This document shows positions 52,582 through 61,032 of a DNA stretch of 64,000 bases, one piece after another (the stretch's first letter is position 1; the number at the start of each line of letters is the position of its first letter). Made by a program: the position numbers and the translations under genes. The DNA is from Phyllobacterium sophorae (lineage in GTDB: Bacteria > Pseudomonadota > Alphaproteobacteria > Rhizobiales > Rhizobiaceae): contig NZ_PGGM01000020.1 in the NCBI RefSeq assembly GCF_003010965.1, forward strand, positions 42,288 to 106,287, given 5' to 3'. Below the pieces are notes generated by a model. The model was not told the origin of the DNA, made no database searches, and saw only the letters and a list, made by a program, of their open reading frames with translations.

Positions 52582-52631
52582 GACAGATCCGCTTAAAACC
52601 TGCACCGGTCTTATTACCGCATGGCCAGGAA

Positions 52632-53447
52632 TTATTCCTTACCGTCGTCCGACTTTTTCAGTTCTTCCAAAGTTGGCATCGACACAATGTTGTAGCCCGA
52701 ATCCACATAATGAATCTCGCCCGTGACGCCACTGGACAGATCCGATAAAAGGTAGAGCGCCGACCGGCCGACGTCTTCGATATCGACAGTCCTTCGTAGG
52801 GGCGCATTGCGCTTCTGATAGGAAAACATGGCACGCGCATCGCCGATGCCGGCACCTGCCAATGTCCGCACGGGACCCGCAGAAATTGCATTGACGCGAA
52901 TGCCATCGGGGCCGTAGTCGGCGGCGAGATAACGGACCATGGCCTCCAGCGCGGCCTTGGCTACACCCATCACATTATAGTTGGGCATGACCCGGGTCGA
53001 GCCGCCATAGGTCAGCGTCAGGATCGACCCGCCAGCCGTCATCAGCTTCGAGGCGCGCTGCGCGACCTCGGTGAACGAATAGGCCGAGATCACCATGGTG
53101 CGGCTGAAATTGTCACGCGTCGTCACATCGGCATAGCGGCCCTTGAGCTGCGACTTGTCGGAAAAGCCGATGGCGTGAACCACGAAATCGATGCTGCCCC
53201 ATTCTTTTTCCAAGGTGTCGAAAACCGCATCGACCGTTGCGATATCCTCGACGTCGCATGGCAGCAGGAGTTTCGAGCCGAGCTGTTCGGCCAGTGGCGC
53301 AACGCGCTTGCCGAATGCGTCGCCCTGATAGGTAAAGGCAAGTTCGGCACCGTTGCCGGCCAGTTCCTTGGCAATGCCCCAGGCAATGGAATGGCTGTTC
53401 GCGACCCCCATGATGAGACCGCGTTTGCCCTTCATCAACTCACCCAT
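52632..53447 (-). CDS. fabI: enoyl-[acyl-carrier-protein] reductase (NADH) FabI
   Basis: Last reductive step of fatty-acid elongation. The 271-residue short-chain dehydrogenase has the atypical NAD motif GVANSHSIAWGIA and the FabI Tyr/Lys pair in NYNVMGVAKAAL. It lies 9 bases downstream of fabB in the fabA-fabB-fabI operon, an arrangement known from rhizobia. Confidence 0.95.
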   Translation of the reverse strand: MGELMKGKRGLIMGVANSHSIAWGIAKELAGNGAELAFTYQGDAFGKRVAPLAEQLGSKLLLPCDVEDIATVDAVFDTLEKEWGSIDFVVHAIGFSDKSQLKGRYADVTTRDNFSRTMVISAYSFTEVAQRASKLMTAGGSILTLTYGGSTRVMPNYNVMGVAKAALEAMVRYLAADYGPDGIRVNAISAGPVRTLAGAGIGDARAMFSYQKRNAPLRRTVDIEDVGRSALYLLSDLSSGVTGEIHYVDSGYNIVSMPTLEELKKSDDGKE

Positions 53448-53456
53448 GTCTTCCCC

Positions 53457-54683
53457 TCAACCCTCGTAGCGCTGGTAGACCAGCGATGCATTCGTGCCGC
53501 CAAATCCGAAGGAATTGGTCAGGACCGTGTTCAATTTGACATTGTCGATCCGCTTGCGTGCAATGGGCATGTCGCTGAATGCCGGATCGAGTTCTTCGAT
53601 ATTGGCGCTCTCGGCGATGAAGTCATTGTTCATCATCAAGAGCGAATAGATCGACTCGTGCACGCCCGTCGCGCCCTGCGAATGTCCCGTCAGCGATTTG
53701 GTGGCCGAGATTGGCGGGCACTGGTTGCCCGAACCAAAGACTTCGCGGATTGCCTCGATTTCCTTGAGGTCGCCTACGGGCGTCGAGGTCGCATGCGGAT
53801 TGATATAGTCAACCGGACCCTTGACGTTGGCGATCGCCATGCGCATGCAGCGGGCCGCGCCCTCACCGCTCGGAGCAACCATGTCGGCGCCGTCGGAGGT
53901 CACGCCATAGCCGACAAGCTCGCCATAAATCTTTGCGCCGCGCGCCTTGGCATGTTCCAGTTCTTCGAGAACCAGAACACCCGCTCCACCGGAAATGACG
54001 AACCCATCGCGGTTCTTGTCATAGGCGCGGGAGGCCACCGAAGGGCGGTCGTTATATTTGGATGACATGGCACCCATGCCGTCGAACAGCACTGACAGGG
54101 TCCAGTCGAGATCCTCGCATCCGCCCGCGAACATCATGTCCTGCTTGCCGTACTGGATCATCTCATAGGCGTTGCCGACGCAATGGTTGGAGGTCGCACA
54201 GGCTGACGAGATGGAATAGTTGACGCCCTTGATCTTGAACCAGGTGGCAAGCGTCGCCGAAGCGGTCGAAGACATGGCCTTCGGCACGGCAAACGGACCG
54301 ACCTTCTTGCTCGAGCCGGATTCAATGGTTTTCTCGGCGGCTTCGACGATAGTACGTGTGGACGAGCCTCCCGATCCCATGATGATGCCGGTACGCTCAT
54401 TGGAGATGAGGCTTGCATCGAGCCCTGCATCGGCGATGGCCTGATCCATGGCGACATGGTTCCAAGCTGTGCCACCGCCGTGAAACCGCATGGCGCGGCG
54501 ATCTACCAGCGTTGACGGATCAAGTGTCGGGGCGCCGTGAACCTGACTGCGAAAACCATGCTTCGCATATTCTTCAGCGAAGACAATTCCCGATTTCGCT
54601 GTACGCAGGGATTCAAGCACCTCCTGCACATTATTACCGATAGAGGACACGATACCCATGCCCGTCACAACCACTCGCCGCAT
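53457..54683 (-). CDS. fabB: 3-oxoacyl-[acyl-carrier-protein] synthase I
   Basis: Condensing enzyme elongating unsaturated acyl chains. The 408-residue thiolase-fold product has the catalytic Cys in [10 protein letters not shown] and the two His residues in [10 protein letters not shown] and TGHSQGA. It sits between fabA and fabI; the fabA-fabB pair makes the anaerobic unsaturated fatty-acid pathway. Confidence 0.96.
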   Translation of the reverse strand: MRRVVVTGMGIVSSIGNNVQEVLESLRTAKSGIVFAEEYAKHGFRSQVHGAPTLDPSTLVDRRAMRFHGGGTAWNHVAMDQAIADAGLDASLISNERTGIIMGSGGSSTRTIVEAAEKTIESGSSKKVGPFAVPKAMSSTASATLATWFKIKGVNYSISSACATSNHCVGNAYEMIQYGKQDMMFAGGCEDLDWTLSVLFDGMGAMSSKYNDRPSVASRAYDKNRDGFVISGGAGVLVLEELEHAKARGAKIYGELVGYGVTSDGADMVAPSGEGAARCMRMAIANVKGPVDYINPHATSTPVGDLKEIEAIREVFGSGNQCPPISATKSLTGHSQGATGVHESIYSLLMMNNDFIAESANIEELDPAFSDMPIARKRIDNVKLNTVLTNSFGFGGTNASLVYQRYEG

Positions 54684-54719
54684 CGCGATCTCCTTGAAGG
54701 CACTACGTCGCCAAATTTG

Positions 54720-55235
54720 TCAGGCAGCGCTTTCCTTGAACAGGCCAACCCGCAGGTCAGTTGCTTTATAGATAGTCTCGCCATCGGCCTTTAGCCAGCC
54801 GTCGGCAATGCCAAGGACCAACCTGCCGCGCATCACGCGCTTGAAGTCGATGCCATATTCAACAAGTTTGGTTTTTGGTGTGACCATGCCGGTGAACTTC
54901 ACTTCACCGGTTGAAAGGGCGCGGCCCTTGCCGGGTTCGCCAAGCCAGCCGAGGTAGAAGCCGGTCAATTGCCACATTGCATCGAGGCCGAGACAGCCGG
55001 GCATGACGGGGTCGCCGATAAAATGGCAGGGGAAGAACCACAGGTCAGATTTGATGTCGAATTCAGCGCGAATGTAACCCTTGCCGTTTTCGCCGCCAGT
55101 TTCAGAAATCTCCGTGATGCGGTCAAACATCAGCATGGGTGGTGCTGGCAACTGGGCATTGCCCTGACCGAACATCTCTCCGCGGGCACAGGCAAGGAGC
55201 TCTTCATACCCGTAGCTTGATTTCTGTTCTGGCAT
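54720..55235 (-). CDS. fabA: 3-hydroxydecanoyl-[acyl-carrier-protein] dehydratase/isomerase
   Basis: Introduces the cis double bond at the C10 stage. The 171-residue hot-dog protein has the active-site His in [14 protein letters not shown] and the Asp region [11 protein letters not shown]. The ATG at 55235 has GGGAGAAAG upstream; a slightly earlier in-frame start is rejected. It is the first gene of fabA-fabB-fabI and divergent from irr. Confidence 0.97.
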   Translation of the reverse strand: MPEQKSSYGYEELLACARGEMFGQGNAQLPAPPMLMFDRITEISETGGENGKGYIRAEFDIKSDLWFFPCHFIGDPVMPGCLGLDAMWQLTGFYLGWLGEPGKGRALSTGEVKFTGMVTPKTKLVEYGIDFKRVMRGRLVLGIADGWLKADGETIYKATDLRVGLFKESAA

Positions 55236-55457
55236 TCTTTCTCCCATCAACTATTTCACAGACTGCGCCTGGAACGCGAGATGATCCGGCATTCTGCGGA
55301 ACCTATCACAGAGTGTTTCCGCCTGAAAACGCTGTCTAGAGCAAACCACGATCAAATGGAACCCTTGGCCTCATCAAGCCTCCAGCGAATTTGGCAGGGA
55401 CATTACAATTCCGGAATCCTCCACTTTCCTCTAGACGAACGGCTTATTCTCTGCCTA

Positions 55458-55486
55458 TTGATCGATTCCGCAAGACGGCATATATC
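55458..55486 (+). promoter_or_regulatory. sigma-70 promoter of irr
   Basis: TTGATC (55458-55463) and TATATC (55481-55486) are separated by 17 bases. The start of transcription would fall near 55493, directly before the palindrome at 55496-55522. Confidence 0.5.
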
Positions 55487-55495
55487 AATCATGTA

Positions 55496-55522
55496 ACACC
55501 ATAGACAACTCGTTTATGGTGT
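55496..55522 (+). promoter_or_regulatory. palindromic candidate operator of irr
   Basis: ACACCATA (55496-55503) and TATGGTGT (55515-55522) form a perfect 8-bp inverted repeat with 11 bases between. It lies just downstream of the predicted start of transcription, a position suited to repression, and could also form a 5' leader hairpin. The binding protein is unknown. Confidence 0.45.
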
Positions 55523-55559
55523 GACTTTTGATATCAGTTAACGGAGTGGCAGACGGGCC

Positions 55560-55991
55560 ATGCATATTTCTTATGAGATAGATGCCGATGTATCCTTGCA
55601 GGAGCGCTTGCGCTTTGCAGGATTGCGGCCGACCCGTCAACGTGTCGCGCTTGCGAGCTTGATCTTTTCCAAGGGCGACAGGCATCTCTCGGCCGAGGAG
55701 CTGCACGAAGAGGCGCAGGGTGCCAATGTGCCGGTTTCGCTGGCAACGGTTTACAACACCCTGCATCAGTTCACCCAGGCCGGAATGCTGCGCATTCTCG
55801 CGGTCGAGGGGGCGAAGACCTATTTCGACACCAATGTTTCCGACCATCATCACTTTTTCGTTGAGGGCGCGAACGAAGTGATCGATATTCCCGATGGTTC
55901 GGCCATGGTCGGCCATTTGCCGCCCGTGCCGGAAGGCATGGAAATCGTCAACGTTGATATTATTATCCGTCTGCGCAAAAAGCGCGGTTGA
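55560..55991 (+). CDS. irr: iron response regulator Irr (Fur family)
   Basis: Heme-responsive Fur-family repressor/activator of iron and heme genes in rhizobia and Brucella. The 143-residue product has a winged helix (LRPTRQRVALASLIF) and the metal/heme-related SDHHHFFVE motif. The N-terminal GCPW heme regulatory motif of Bradyrhizobium Irr is absent, as in the rhizobial short form. The divergent fabA-fabB-fabI neighbourhood supports this identity. Confidence 0.93.
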   Translation: MHISYEIDADVSLQERLRFAGLRPTRQRVALASLIFSKGDRHLSAEELHEEAQGANVPVSLATVYNTLHQFTQAGMLRILAVEGAKTYFDTNVSDHHHFFVEGANEVIDIPDGSAMVGHLPPVPEGMEIVNVDIIIRLRKKRG

Positions 55992-55999
55992 TCAGCGAA

Positions 56000-56386
56000 T
56001 TAAACAATCTGTATTGGTCCAGGGTATTGGGCGACCATAGTGTCGGCTGTCAGCAGGGTAATGCCTTCAACGGTCGCTTGCGCCACAAGTATGCGGTCAA
56101 ATGGGTCTTTATGAATGGGTGGCAGGGACGCGACGAAGACTGCGTGTTCACTGGTGATTGGTAGTTCCTGATAGCCGTTGTCCAGCAGGCCTCGACGGAG
56201 CAGGCGTGAATCAACCTGGAAATCTGATCGGCCCAACCCAGATTTGACGGCTACCTCCCACAGGCTCGCCGGACTGAACATAAGTTCGTTGAATGGGTCG
56301 GCCATTAGATCGCGGGCTTTCTCGGGAAGAAGTTCCAATGATCCCGCTGCCCACAAAATCAGATGTGTGTCGAGCAGCAGCTTCAT
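56000..56386 (-). CDS. vapC: VapC-type PIN-domain ribonuclease toxin
   Basis: Type II toxin of a VapBC module; such PIN nucleases cleave tRNA or rRNA. The 128-residue product has the acidic active-site residues in LLLDTHLIL, LWEVAVKSG, DPFDRILVA and TADTMV. Its start overlaps the antitoxin stop as ATGA. It converges with irr, with 8 bases between the stops. Confidence 0.93.
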   Translation of the reverse strand: MKLLLDTHLILWAAGSLELLPEKARDLMADPFNELMFSPASLWEVAVKSGLGRSDFQVDSRLLRRGLLDNGYQELPITSEHAVFVASLPPIHKDPFDRILVAQATVEGITLLTADTMVAQYPGPIQIV

Positions 56387-56625
56387 TCTTCGCCATCAAA
56401 AAGTTGCTCAATCTCTGTGCGGCCCATACTGTCGAAATCAGCTGGAACTCTAATCTGCCCTGCCATAAATCCAAACCGCTGCGGGTTCGTCATGGGTTCG
56501 TCCAGCGGTACGACTTTCGCAATCGGCTTTCCGGCCTTCGCGATCACGAATGGCTCGCCGTTGGCCGCCTGCTCGACCAAGCGGGACAGATGGGTCTTTG
56601 CCTCATGAATGTTGATCGTTCGCAT
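56383..56625 (-). CDS. vapB: Phd/YefM-family antitoxin of the VapBC pair
   Basis: 80-residue antitoxin with an N-terminal Phd/YefM DNA-binding fold (INIHEAKTHLSRLVEQ, then AKAGKPIAKVVPL) and a C-terminal toxin-binding tail. The Phd type paired with VapC is common. An inverted repeat lies 18 bases upstream of its start, suited to autorepression. Confidence 0.92.
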   Translation of the reverse strand: MRTINIHEAKTHLSRLVEQAANGEPFVIAKAGKPIAKVVPLDEPMTNPQRFGFMAGQIRVPADFDSMGRTEIEQLFDGEE

Positions 56626-56642
56626 CCGAATAGACCCAATGA

Positions 56643-56663
56643 ACTAAGTTTAGTTTACTTAGT
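56643..56663 (-). promoter_or_regulatory. palindromic operator upstream of vapBC
   Basis: ACTAAGT (56643-56649) and ACTTAGT (56657-56663) are perfect inverted repeats with a 7-base AT-rich spacer, located just upstream of the antitoxin start. Toxin-antitoxin operons are normally autorepressed at such sites. Confidence 0.55.
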
Positions 56664-56705
56664 CCATTGAGCACGAAAATACAAGCCTGTAGCAGGATCC
56701 CGAAT

Positions 56706-57269
56706 CTAATCGTCGAACTTCTCGTCCGGATAGGCGCCCCAGATGTCTGGCTGGCGCATCCAGCCACTGGCGCCGCTGAACACCACCCGGCAAAAAGCGC
56801 CATTACACGCCTTCAAAGTCCCCAATACACCTGGTTGTACCTTTGCGATTACGCCCGATTTGTCATCGGCATTTCGATAGACGTTGAGCATGGCCCCATC
56901 CTTGTCGCGCTGCCAAGGTGCCGTCATAGCCGTACGTTTGCCGGACAGCAGCGACTGATAGACCCAGCCCTCTGTGCCTTCTGAATCGCGGATACGCCGC
57001 CAATTGTCGTATTCCTGGACGATCTCGACCGGCAGGCCGGATTTCAGGAAGAGCCAGGTCACAGCATAGTCCCGCCCGGGGCCAACCCGAAGATTGACGC
57101 GGCCAGGTTTCAGGCTGACGAAGCGTGGAAGGGGCAGGCCGCTTGGACCTATCTGCGCTGCAGCTTCGGCTTTCGGCAATATGGGCAAACTGAGTGGCAC
57201 GGCCAGGGCCAGGGCGGCCGCAATACTGCCTGCGTTAAGAAAAGCGTGAATATTTTTCAGGTTCAACAA
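56706..57269 (-). CDS. exported bacterial SH3-domain protein
   Basis: Secreted or periplasmic protein with two SH3-like segments: RVNLRVGPGRDYAVTW with a following WVYQSLLSG, and a second MLNVYRNADD region ending GWMRQPDIWGAYP. A signal peptide covers about residues 3-35 (AALALAVPLSLPILP). A TTG at 57269 with AAGGA upstream gives 187 residues; a longer frame from 57395 would run into the region divergent from gyaR. SH3 proteins often bind peptidoglycan; the ligand here is unknown. Confidence 0.82.
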   Translation of the reverse strand: MLNLKNIHAFLNAGSIAAALALAVPLSLPILPKAEAAAQIGPSGLPLPRFVSLKPGRVNLRVGPGRDYAVTWLFLKSGLPVEIVQEYDNWRRIRDSEGTEGWVYQSLLSGKRTAMTAPWQRDKDGAMLNVYRNADDKSGVIAKVQPGVLGTLKACNGAFCRVVFSGASGWMRQPDIWGAYPDEKFDD

Positions 57270-57460
57270 AATCAGTCCTTCATCGTTCCGGACCTGCAAT
57301 CGGCCGATTTTGCGGCAGAATGGAGAACGATCCCTATTTTTCTTTGTCTTTGATGCGCCGCCTTGATAGACAAGTGGAGGAGCGTACAAGAGCAATTGCA
57401 GTTTGCAATGACTTGGTTAAAGAGGTCTCAATAGCGTCTCTAAAAGGGAGGGGAATATTG

Positions 57461-58456
57461 GTGAGCAAGAAGCCTCTGGTCGTCATCACCCGTAAACTGC
57501 CGGATTCCATCGAGACGCGGATGCGCGAGCTCTTTGAGGCGCGGCTGAATGTCGACGACCGGCGGTTGTCCAAGGCCGAACTGATCGAGGCCGTGAGCCA
57601 CGCCACTGTGCTCGTGCCCACCATCACCGACCATATCGGTGAGGAGATCATCCACGCGGCCGGGCCCAATCTCAAGCTCATCGCCAATTTCGGCAACGGT
57701 ACCGACAATATCGATGTGGTCGCCGCAGCCAAACGCGGCATTACTGTCACCAACACCCCGAACGTGCTCACAGAAGATACCGCCGACATGACCATGGCGC
57801 TGATGCTGGCCGCCCCGCGCCGCCTCGTTGAAGGCGCAGCCATCCTGCTCGATGACGGAAAATGGGAAGGCTGGGGCCCGACCTGGATGCTCGGGCGCCG
57901 CATCTGGGGCAAGCGGCTCGGCATAGTCGGCATGGGCCGCATCGGTACGGCGGTTGCACGGCGCGCCAAGGCCTTCGGCCTGTCGATTCACTATCACAAC
58001 CGCAAACCGGTGAACCCGAAGACCGAAGAGGAACTGGAGGCAACCTATTGGGAAAGCCTCGACCAGATGCTGGCGCGCATGGACATCATCTCGGTCAATT
58101 GCCCTTCGACACCTGCGACGTTTCACCTGCTCTCGGCACGGCGGCTCGCGTTGATGCAGCCGACGGCCTTCATCGTCAATACGGCGCGTGGCCAGATTAT
58201 CGATGAGCACGCGCTGATCGAGCAGCTCGAACGCGGCAAATTGGCCGGCGCTGCGCTCGACGTGTTCGAGCACGAGCCTGCGGTAAATTCCAAGCTGCGC
58301 AAGCTCGCCAAGCACGGCAAGGTCGTGATCCTGCCGCATATGGGCTCGGCGACGCTCGAAGGGCGCATCGACATGGGCGAGAAGGTGATCATCAACATCC
58401 GCACCTTCATCGACGGGCATCGCCCGCCGGACCGGGTACTGCCCCGGGACCAGTGA
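57461..58456 (+). CDS. gyaR: D-isomer 2-hydroxyacid dehydrogenase (glyoxylate reductase type)
   Basis: NAD(P)H-dependent reduction of 2-oxoacids such as glyoxylate or hydroxypyruvate. The 331-residue product has the nucleotide motif GIVGMGRIGTAV and catalytic Arg (NTARGQIID), Glu (EHEP) and His (LPHMGSAT). The GTG start at 57461 has GGGAGGGG upstream; the frame extends 140 bases further but without family resemblance. The substrate preference is assumed from overall similarity. Confidence 0.88.
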   Translation: MSKKPLVVITRKLPDSIETRMRELFEARLNVDDRRLSKAELIEAVSHATVLVPTITDHIGEEIIHAAGPNLKLIANFGNGTDNIDVVAAAKRGITVTNTPNVLTEDTADMTMALMLAAPRRLVEGAAILLDDGKWEGWGPTWMLGRRIWGKRLGIVGMGRIGTAVARRAKAFGLSIHYHNRKPVNPKTEEELEATYWESLDQMLARMDIISVNCPSTPATFHLLSARRLALMQPTAFIVNTARGQIIDEHALIEQLERGKLAGAALDVFEHEPAVNSKLRKLAKHGKVVILPHMGSATLEGRIDMGEKVIINIRTFIDGHRPPDRVLPRDQ

Positions 58457-58476
58457 GAATCCACTCTGACGGCCGA

Positions 58477-58502
58477 TTATCTCTCCCCTGCGGGGGAGAT
58501 AA
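58477..58502. repeat. REP-like palindrome at the end of the AcnX small-subunit gene
   Basis: A 26-base palindrome beginning TTATCTCTCCCC and ending GGGGGAGATAA. A closely related copy lies at 60990-61016. On the minus strand it encodes the last nine residues and the stop of the AcnX small subunit. It may also terminate the converging gyaR transcript. Confidence 0.7.
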
Positions 58503-58896
58503 GAAGTGATCCATCCTGGCTCACCCGAAGCGAATTACCGGCAAGCTTTTTGAACTCCCCCCGATCCAATCTGAGCGCAATCGGCGTTGGGTGGCCCATT
58601 TCCTGCGCGACGACAAGCCCGAGCAACAGGATCGCGTCCGGCTCGTGCAGGATGATGGCGGCGGGTGCGAGGCCCGCGCTGACCAGCTCCAGCAGCACGG
58701 CGGCGGCGGATGACGAACCAATCGTGCCGGGCAGGCACAGCACCTTGCCGCTGATCGACACGCCATGTTGCGGATGGCGCACATCGGCAATCAGCCCGGT
58801 CTTCGGATTGACCCCGCCCCAGAAGCTGATCGGAGCAGTGAGGACCAGCGCCTCGCCCTTGGCGCCCTGACCTTCGACAAGGATTTCCCCCTTCAT
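58477..58896 (-). CDS. aconitase X small (swivel) subunit, DUF126
   Basis: Small subunit of a two-component aconitase X dehydratase. The 139-residue product has GVSISGKVLCLPGTIGSSSAAAVL-type swivel residues, with the GSSSAA loop visible. The ATG at 58896 overlaps the large-subunit stop as ATGA. Characterised bacterial AcnX enzymes dehydrate cis-3-hydroxy-L-proline; other members act on different substrates. Its last nine residues (LLISPAGER) come from a repeat palindrome. Confidence 0.87.
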   Translation of the reverse strand: MKGEILVEGQGAKGEALVLTAPISFWGGVNPKTGLIADVRHPQHGVSISGKVLCLPGTIGSSSAAAVLLELVSAGLAPAAIILHEPDAILLLGLVVAQEMGHPTPIALRLDRGEFKKLAGNSLRVSQDGSLLISPAGER

Positions 58897-60149
58897 GCCG
58901 CAACCCCGAACACGGGGCGGCCAAGGACGGCGCTTTCCACACATTCGGCCATGGAGCCGTAGATGACGCCATAGCCGGTGTTGCCGGGCGCGTAGTGGGC
59001 GAACTTGCCGGAATTGGTCATCAGTACCGCGCCGGCAATATCCGGCAGGATCGGCGTGACGACGACGCAGGTATCGACGACGATGATGACGCCGCTGGCT
59101 TCGAGTGTCTGGCGCCGGCCGTCCTGCTCCAGCGCGGCGAGCGCATGGCGGCCGGTGCAGGCATAGAGCGGAACCTTGAGCCTGCGCCCGGCGATCAGCG
59201 TTTCCAGCCGCGCGAATTCCTCCGTCGAGAGGTGGGGACTGCCGATGGCTACGGCATCGATGCGGCCGGTATCCATCGCGGTGGAGAGGCGGCGGCGCGA
59301 ATCGGCAATCATCGCCGCCGTTACCCGGATCACCGCTTGCGGCGGCTGGTGATGCAGCGCCACGGCCAGGTCCGGCGCTTCCGGCGTGACGCCCGCCACA
59401 TGGAACAGGCCGACGGCGCCCGCCGAGGCGGCCGCGGCGCCGAACGCTTTGAGCGCGTCCTCGCCGGGATGCGCCGCAATGCCCGCAACCACGCCGACCG
59501 CGTCGCCGATCTCGCGGCCGTAAAGGCTGCCAAGGATCGGCCAGGCGGCTTCGGACTGAAGGAACGCTGGCTCGAGGCCGGTCACGTCGAAGATCACCGT
59601 GGCGCGGCGGTTTTGCGGAAGGTGAAAACCGTAATAGGGGGCGAAGCCGGAAATGGCGCAGGCAATGTCGAGGAAATCGCCGTAGCGGTTGGTGCGTGCG
59701 CCGAGCACCGAATTGCAGAACACCACGGCGTTGCTCTCGCCCCAGGCGACATCGCTGCCCAGCGCCGGGCGGTGACCGGCCTGATAGGGCGCGCAGGTCC
59801 AGCTCGGCTCGCAGCCAAGCTTGCGGTAGGCGTCCATCATCCGCCGCGCCATGGCGCGCTCATGCGCCGGCAGCCGGTTCTTCGAACAGCCGGTCAGATC
59901 GAGCGAGCCGACATTGAGCGTCGCGCGCACCGCGACCTTGCCGCCGCCCTCAACCAGCTTTTCGGCAAACAGCGTGCCGGAATCGCCATGATAGAGCGCG
60001 CCGTCGATATGCGCCGAGGCGATGGGGATCAGCGACGGCGCACCCATCAGCCGCGCCGTGGCGGCGACGATGCGCATTGCCATCGCGGCGCTTGTCCCCA
60101 GCGCGCCGCCCGCGATTGCCTGCTGCTCTGCGGAAAGCTCGAGCGCCAT
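58893..60149 (-). CDS. aconitase X catalytic subunit, DUF521
   Basis: 418-residue Fe-S-type dehydratase subunit. Recognisable family features are PIASAHIDGALYHGD near residue 42 and SGKFAHYAPG near the C-terminus, with several conserved Cys (TGCSKNRLP, WTCAPYQ). Together with the swivel subunit it would form a hydro-lyase, possibly for cis-3-hydroxy-L-proline. No proline racemase or pyrroline reductase is adjacent, so the substrate stays open. The block is visibly more GC-rich than the genes to the left. Confidence 0.88.
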   Translation of the reverse strand: MALELSAEQQAIAGGALGTSAAMAMRIVAATARLMGAPSLIPIASAHIDGALYHGDSGTLFAEKLVEGGGKVAVRATLNVGSLDLTGCSKNRLPAHERAMARRMMDAYRKLGCEPSWTCAPYQAGHRPALGSDVAWGESNAVVFCNSVLGARTNRYGDFLDIACAISGFAPYYGFHLPQNRRATVIFDVTGLEPAFLQSEAAWPILGSLYGREIGDAVGVVAGIAAHPGEDALKAFGAAAASAGAVGLFHVAGVTPEAPDLAVALHHQPPQAVIRVTAAMIADSRRRLSTAMDTGRIDAVAIGSPHLSTEEFARLETLIAGRRLKVPLYACTGRHALAALEQDGRRQTLEASGVIIVVDTCVVVTPILPDIAGAVLMTNSGKFAHYAPGNTGYGVIYGSMAECVESAVLGRPVFGVAA

Positions 60150-60153
60150 GGCG

Positions 60154-60939
60154 TCAGGCCCTGCGGGCTTTGTACTTGCCGGCCTTGTACCGGATGATCT
60201 CGAAGCGCGAGGTCAGCGCATCGTAAAGCAGCAGCCGGCCGATCAGCGGCTCGCCAATGCCGGTGATGAGCTTGATCACCTCCGTCGCCTGCAGCGTGCC
60301 GATGACGCCAGGCAGCACGCCGAGCACGCCGGCCTCGGCACAGGCGGGCAGGAGACCCGGCGGCGGCGGATTGGGGAACAGATCGCGGTAGGAAGGGTTC
60401 GGCTCGCCCGCCGCGTTTTCCGCATAGGGCATCAGCGTCGTCACCGAGCCGTCGAAGCGCCCGAGCGCCGCCGAGACCAGCGGCCGCTGCTGTTCGAGGC
60501 AGGTATCGGCCAACAGATAGCGCGTCTCGAAATTGTCGGAGCCATCGACGATGATGTCGTAGCGGCGCACCAGACCGGCGGCATTGTCCGGCGCGATGCG
60601 GGTTTCGTGCGTCTCGACGGTCACATGCGGATTGATCGCGGCAATGGCGCGCGCCGCGCTTTCCACCTTGGCCGAGCCGACGAGCTCGCTCGAATGGATG
60701 ATCTGCCGCTGCAGGTTCGACAGCGACACCCGGTCGTCATCGGCGATGCCGAGCGTGCCGACGCCCGACGCCGCCAGATATTGCAGCACCGGCGCGCCGA
60801 GCCCGCCGGCACCGACGACCAGCACGCGGGCGCGCTTCAGCTTCTGCTGACCGGGCCCGCCGATCTCGCCAAGGATGATATGGCGGGCATAGCGCTCGAT
60901 TTCGGACGGGGAGAGGGCGGTGTTTTGCTGTTCTGTCAT
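60154..60939 (-). CDS. moeB: MoeB/ThiF-type adenylyltransferase
   Basis: E1-like enzyme that adenylates a ubiquitin-like sulfur carrier, for molybdopterin or thiamine synthesis. The 261-residue product has GAGGLGAPVLQYLAASGVG (ATP binding), DDDRVSLSNLQRQ, and the ACAEAGVLG catalytic Cys region. The CxxC zinc pairs of E. coli MoeB are not conserved (SYRD instead of CYRC). It ends 4 bases before the AcnX large subunit, so the three genes probably share a transcript. Confidence 0.85.
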   Translation of the reverse strand: MTEQQNTALSPSEIERYARHIILGEIGGPGQQKLKRARVLVVGAGGLGAPVLQYLAASGVGTLGIADDDRVSLSNLQRQIIHSSELVGSAKVESAARAIAAINPHVTVETHETRIAPDNAAGLVRRYDIIVDGSDNFETRYLLADTCLEQQRPLVSAALGRFDGSVTTLMPYAENAAGEPNPSYRDLFPNPPPPGLLPACAEAGVLGVLPGVIGTLQATEVIKLITGIGEPLIGRLLLYDALTSRFEIIRYKAGKYKARRA

Positions 60940-60989
60940 GACGACACACTAGGATATGATGGGCCGATAGGGAACAACGCCGCTCTGCT

Positions 60990-61016
60990 TTATCTCTCCC
61001 GCAAGGGGAGAGATAA
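60990..61016. repeat. REP-like palindrome between gdx and moeB-like genes
   Basis: An 11-bp perfect stem (60990-61000 with 61006-61016), TTATCTCTCCC/GGGAGAGATAA, with loop GCAAG. It is related to the palindrome at 58477. It lies just after the gdx stop on the minus strand and could act as its terminator. Confidence 0.7.
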
Positions 61017-61032
61017 TCCGCACCCTGCGTCC

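Larger units (their letters stand above)
55236..55559. other. 324-bp divergent regulatory region fabA/irr
   Basis: This region carries the irr promoter and palindrome at its right side and must hold the fabA promoter at its left. I could not define the fabA promoter, and I see no classical Irr box of the TTTAGAA type. No gene is apparent in it. Confidence 0.5.
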
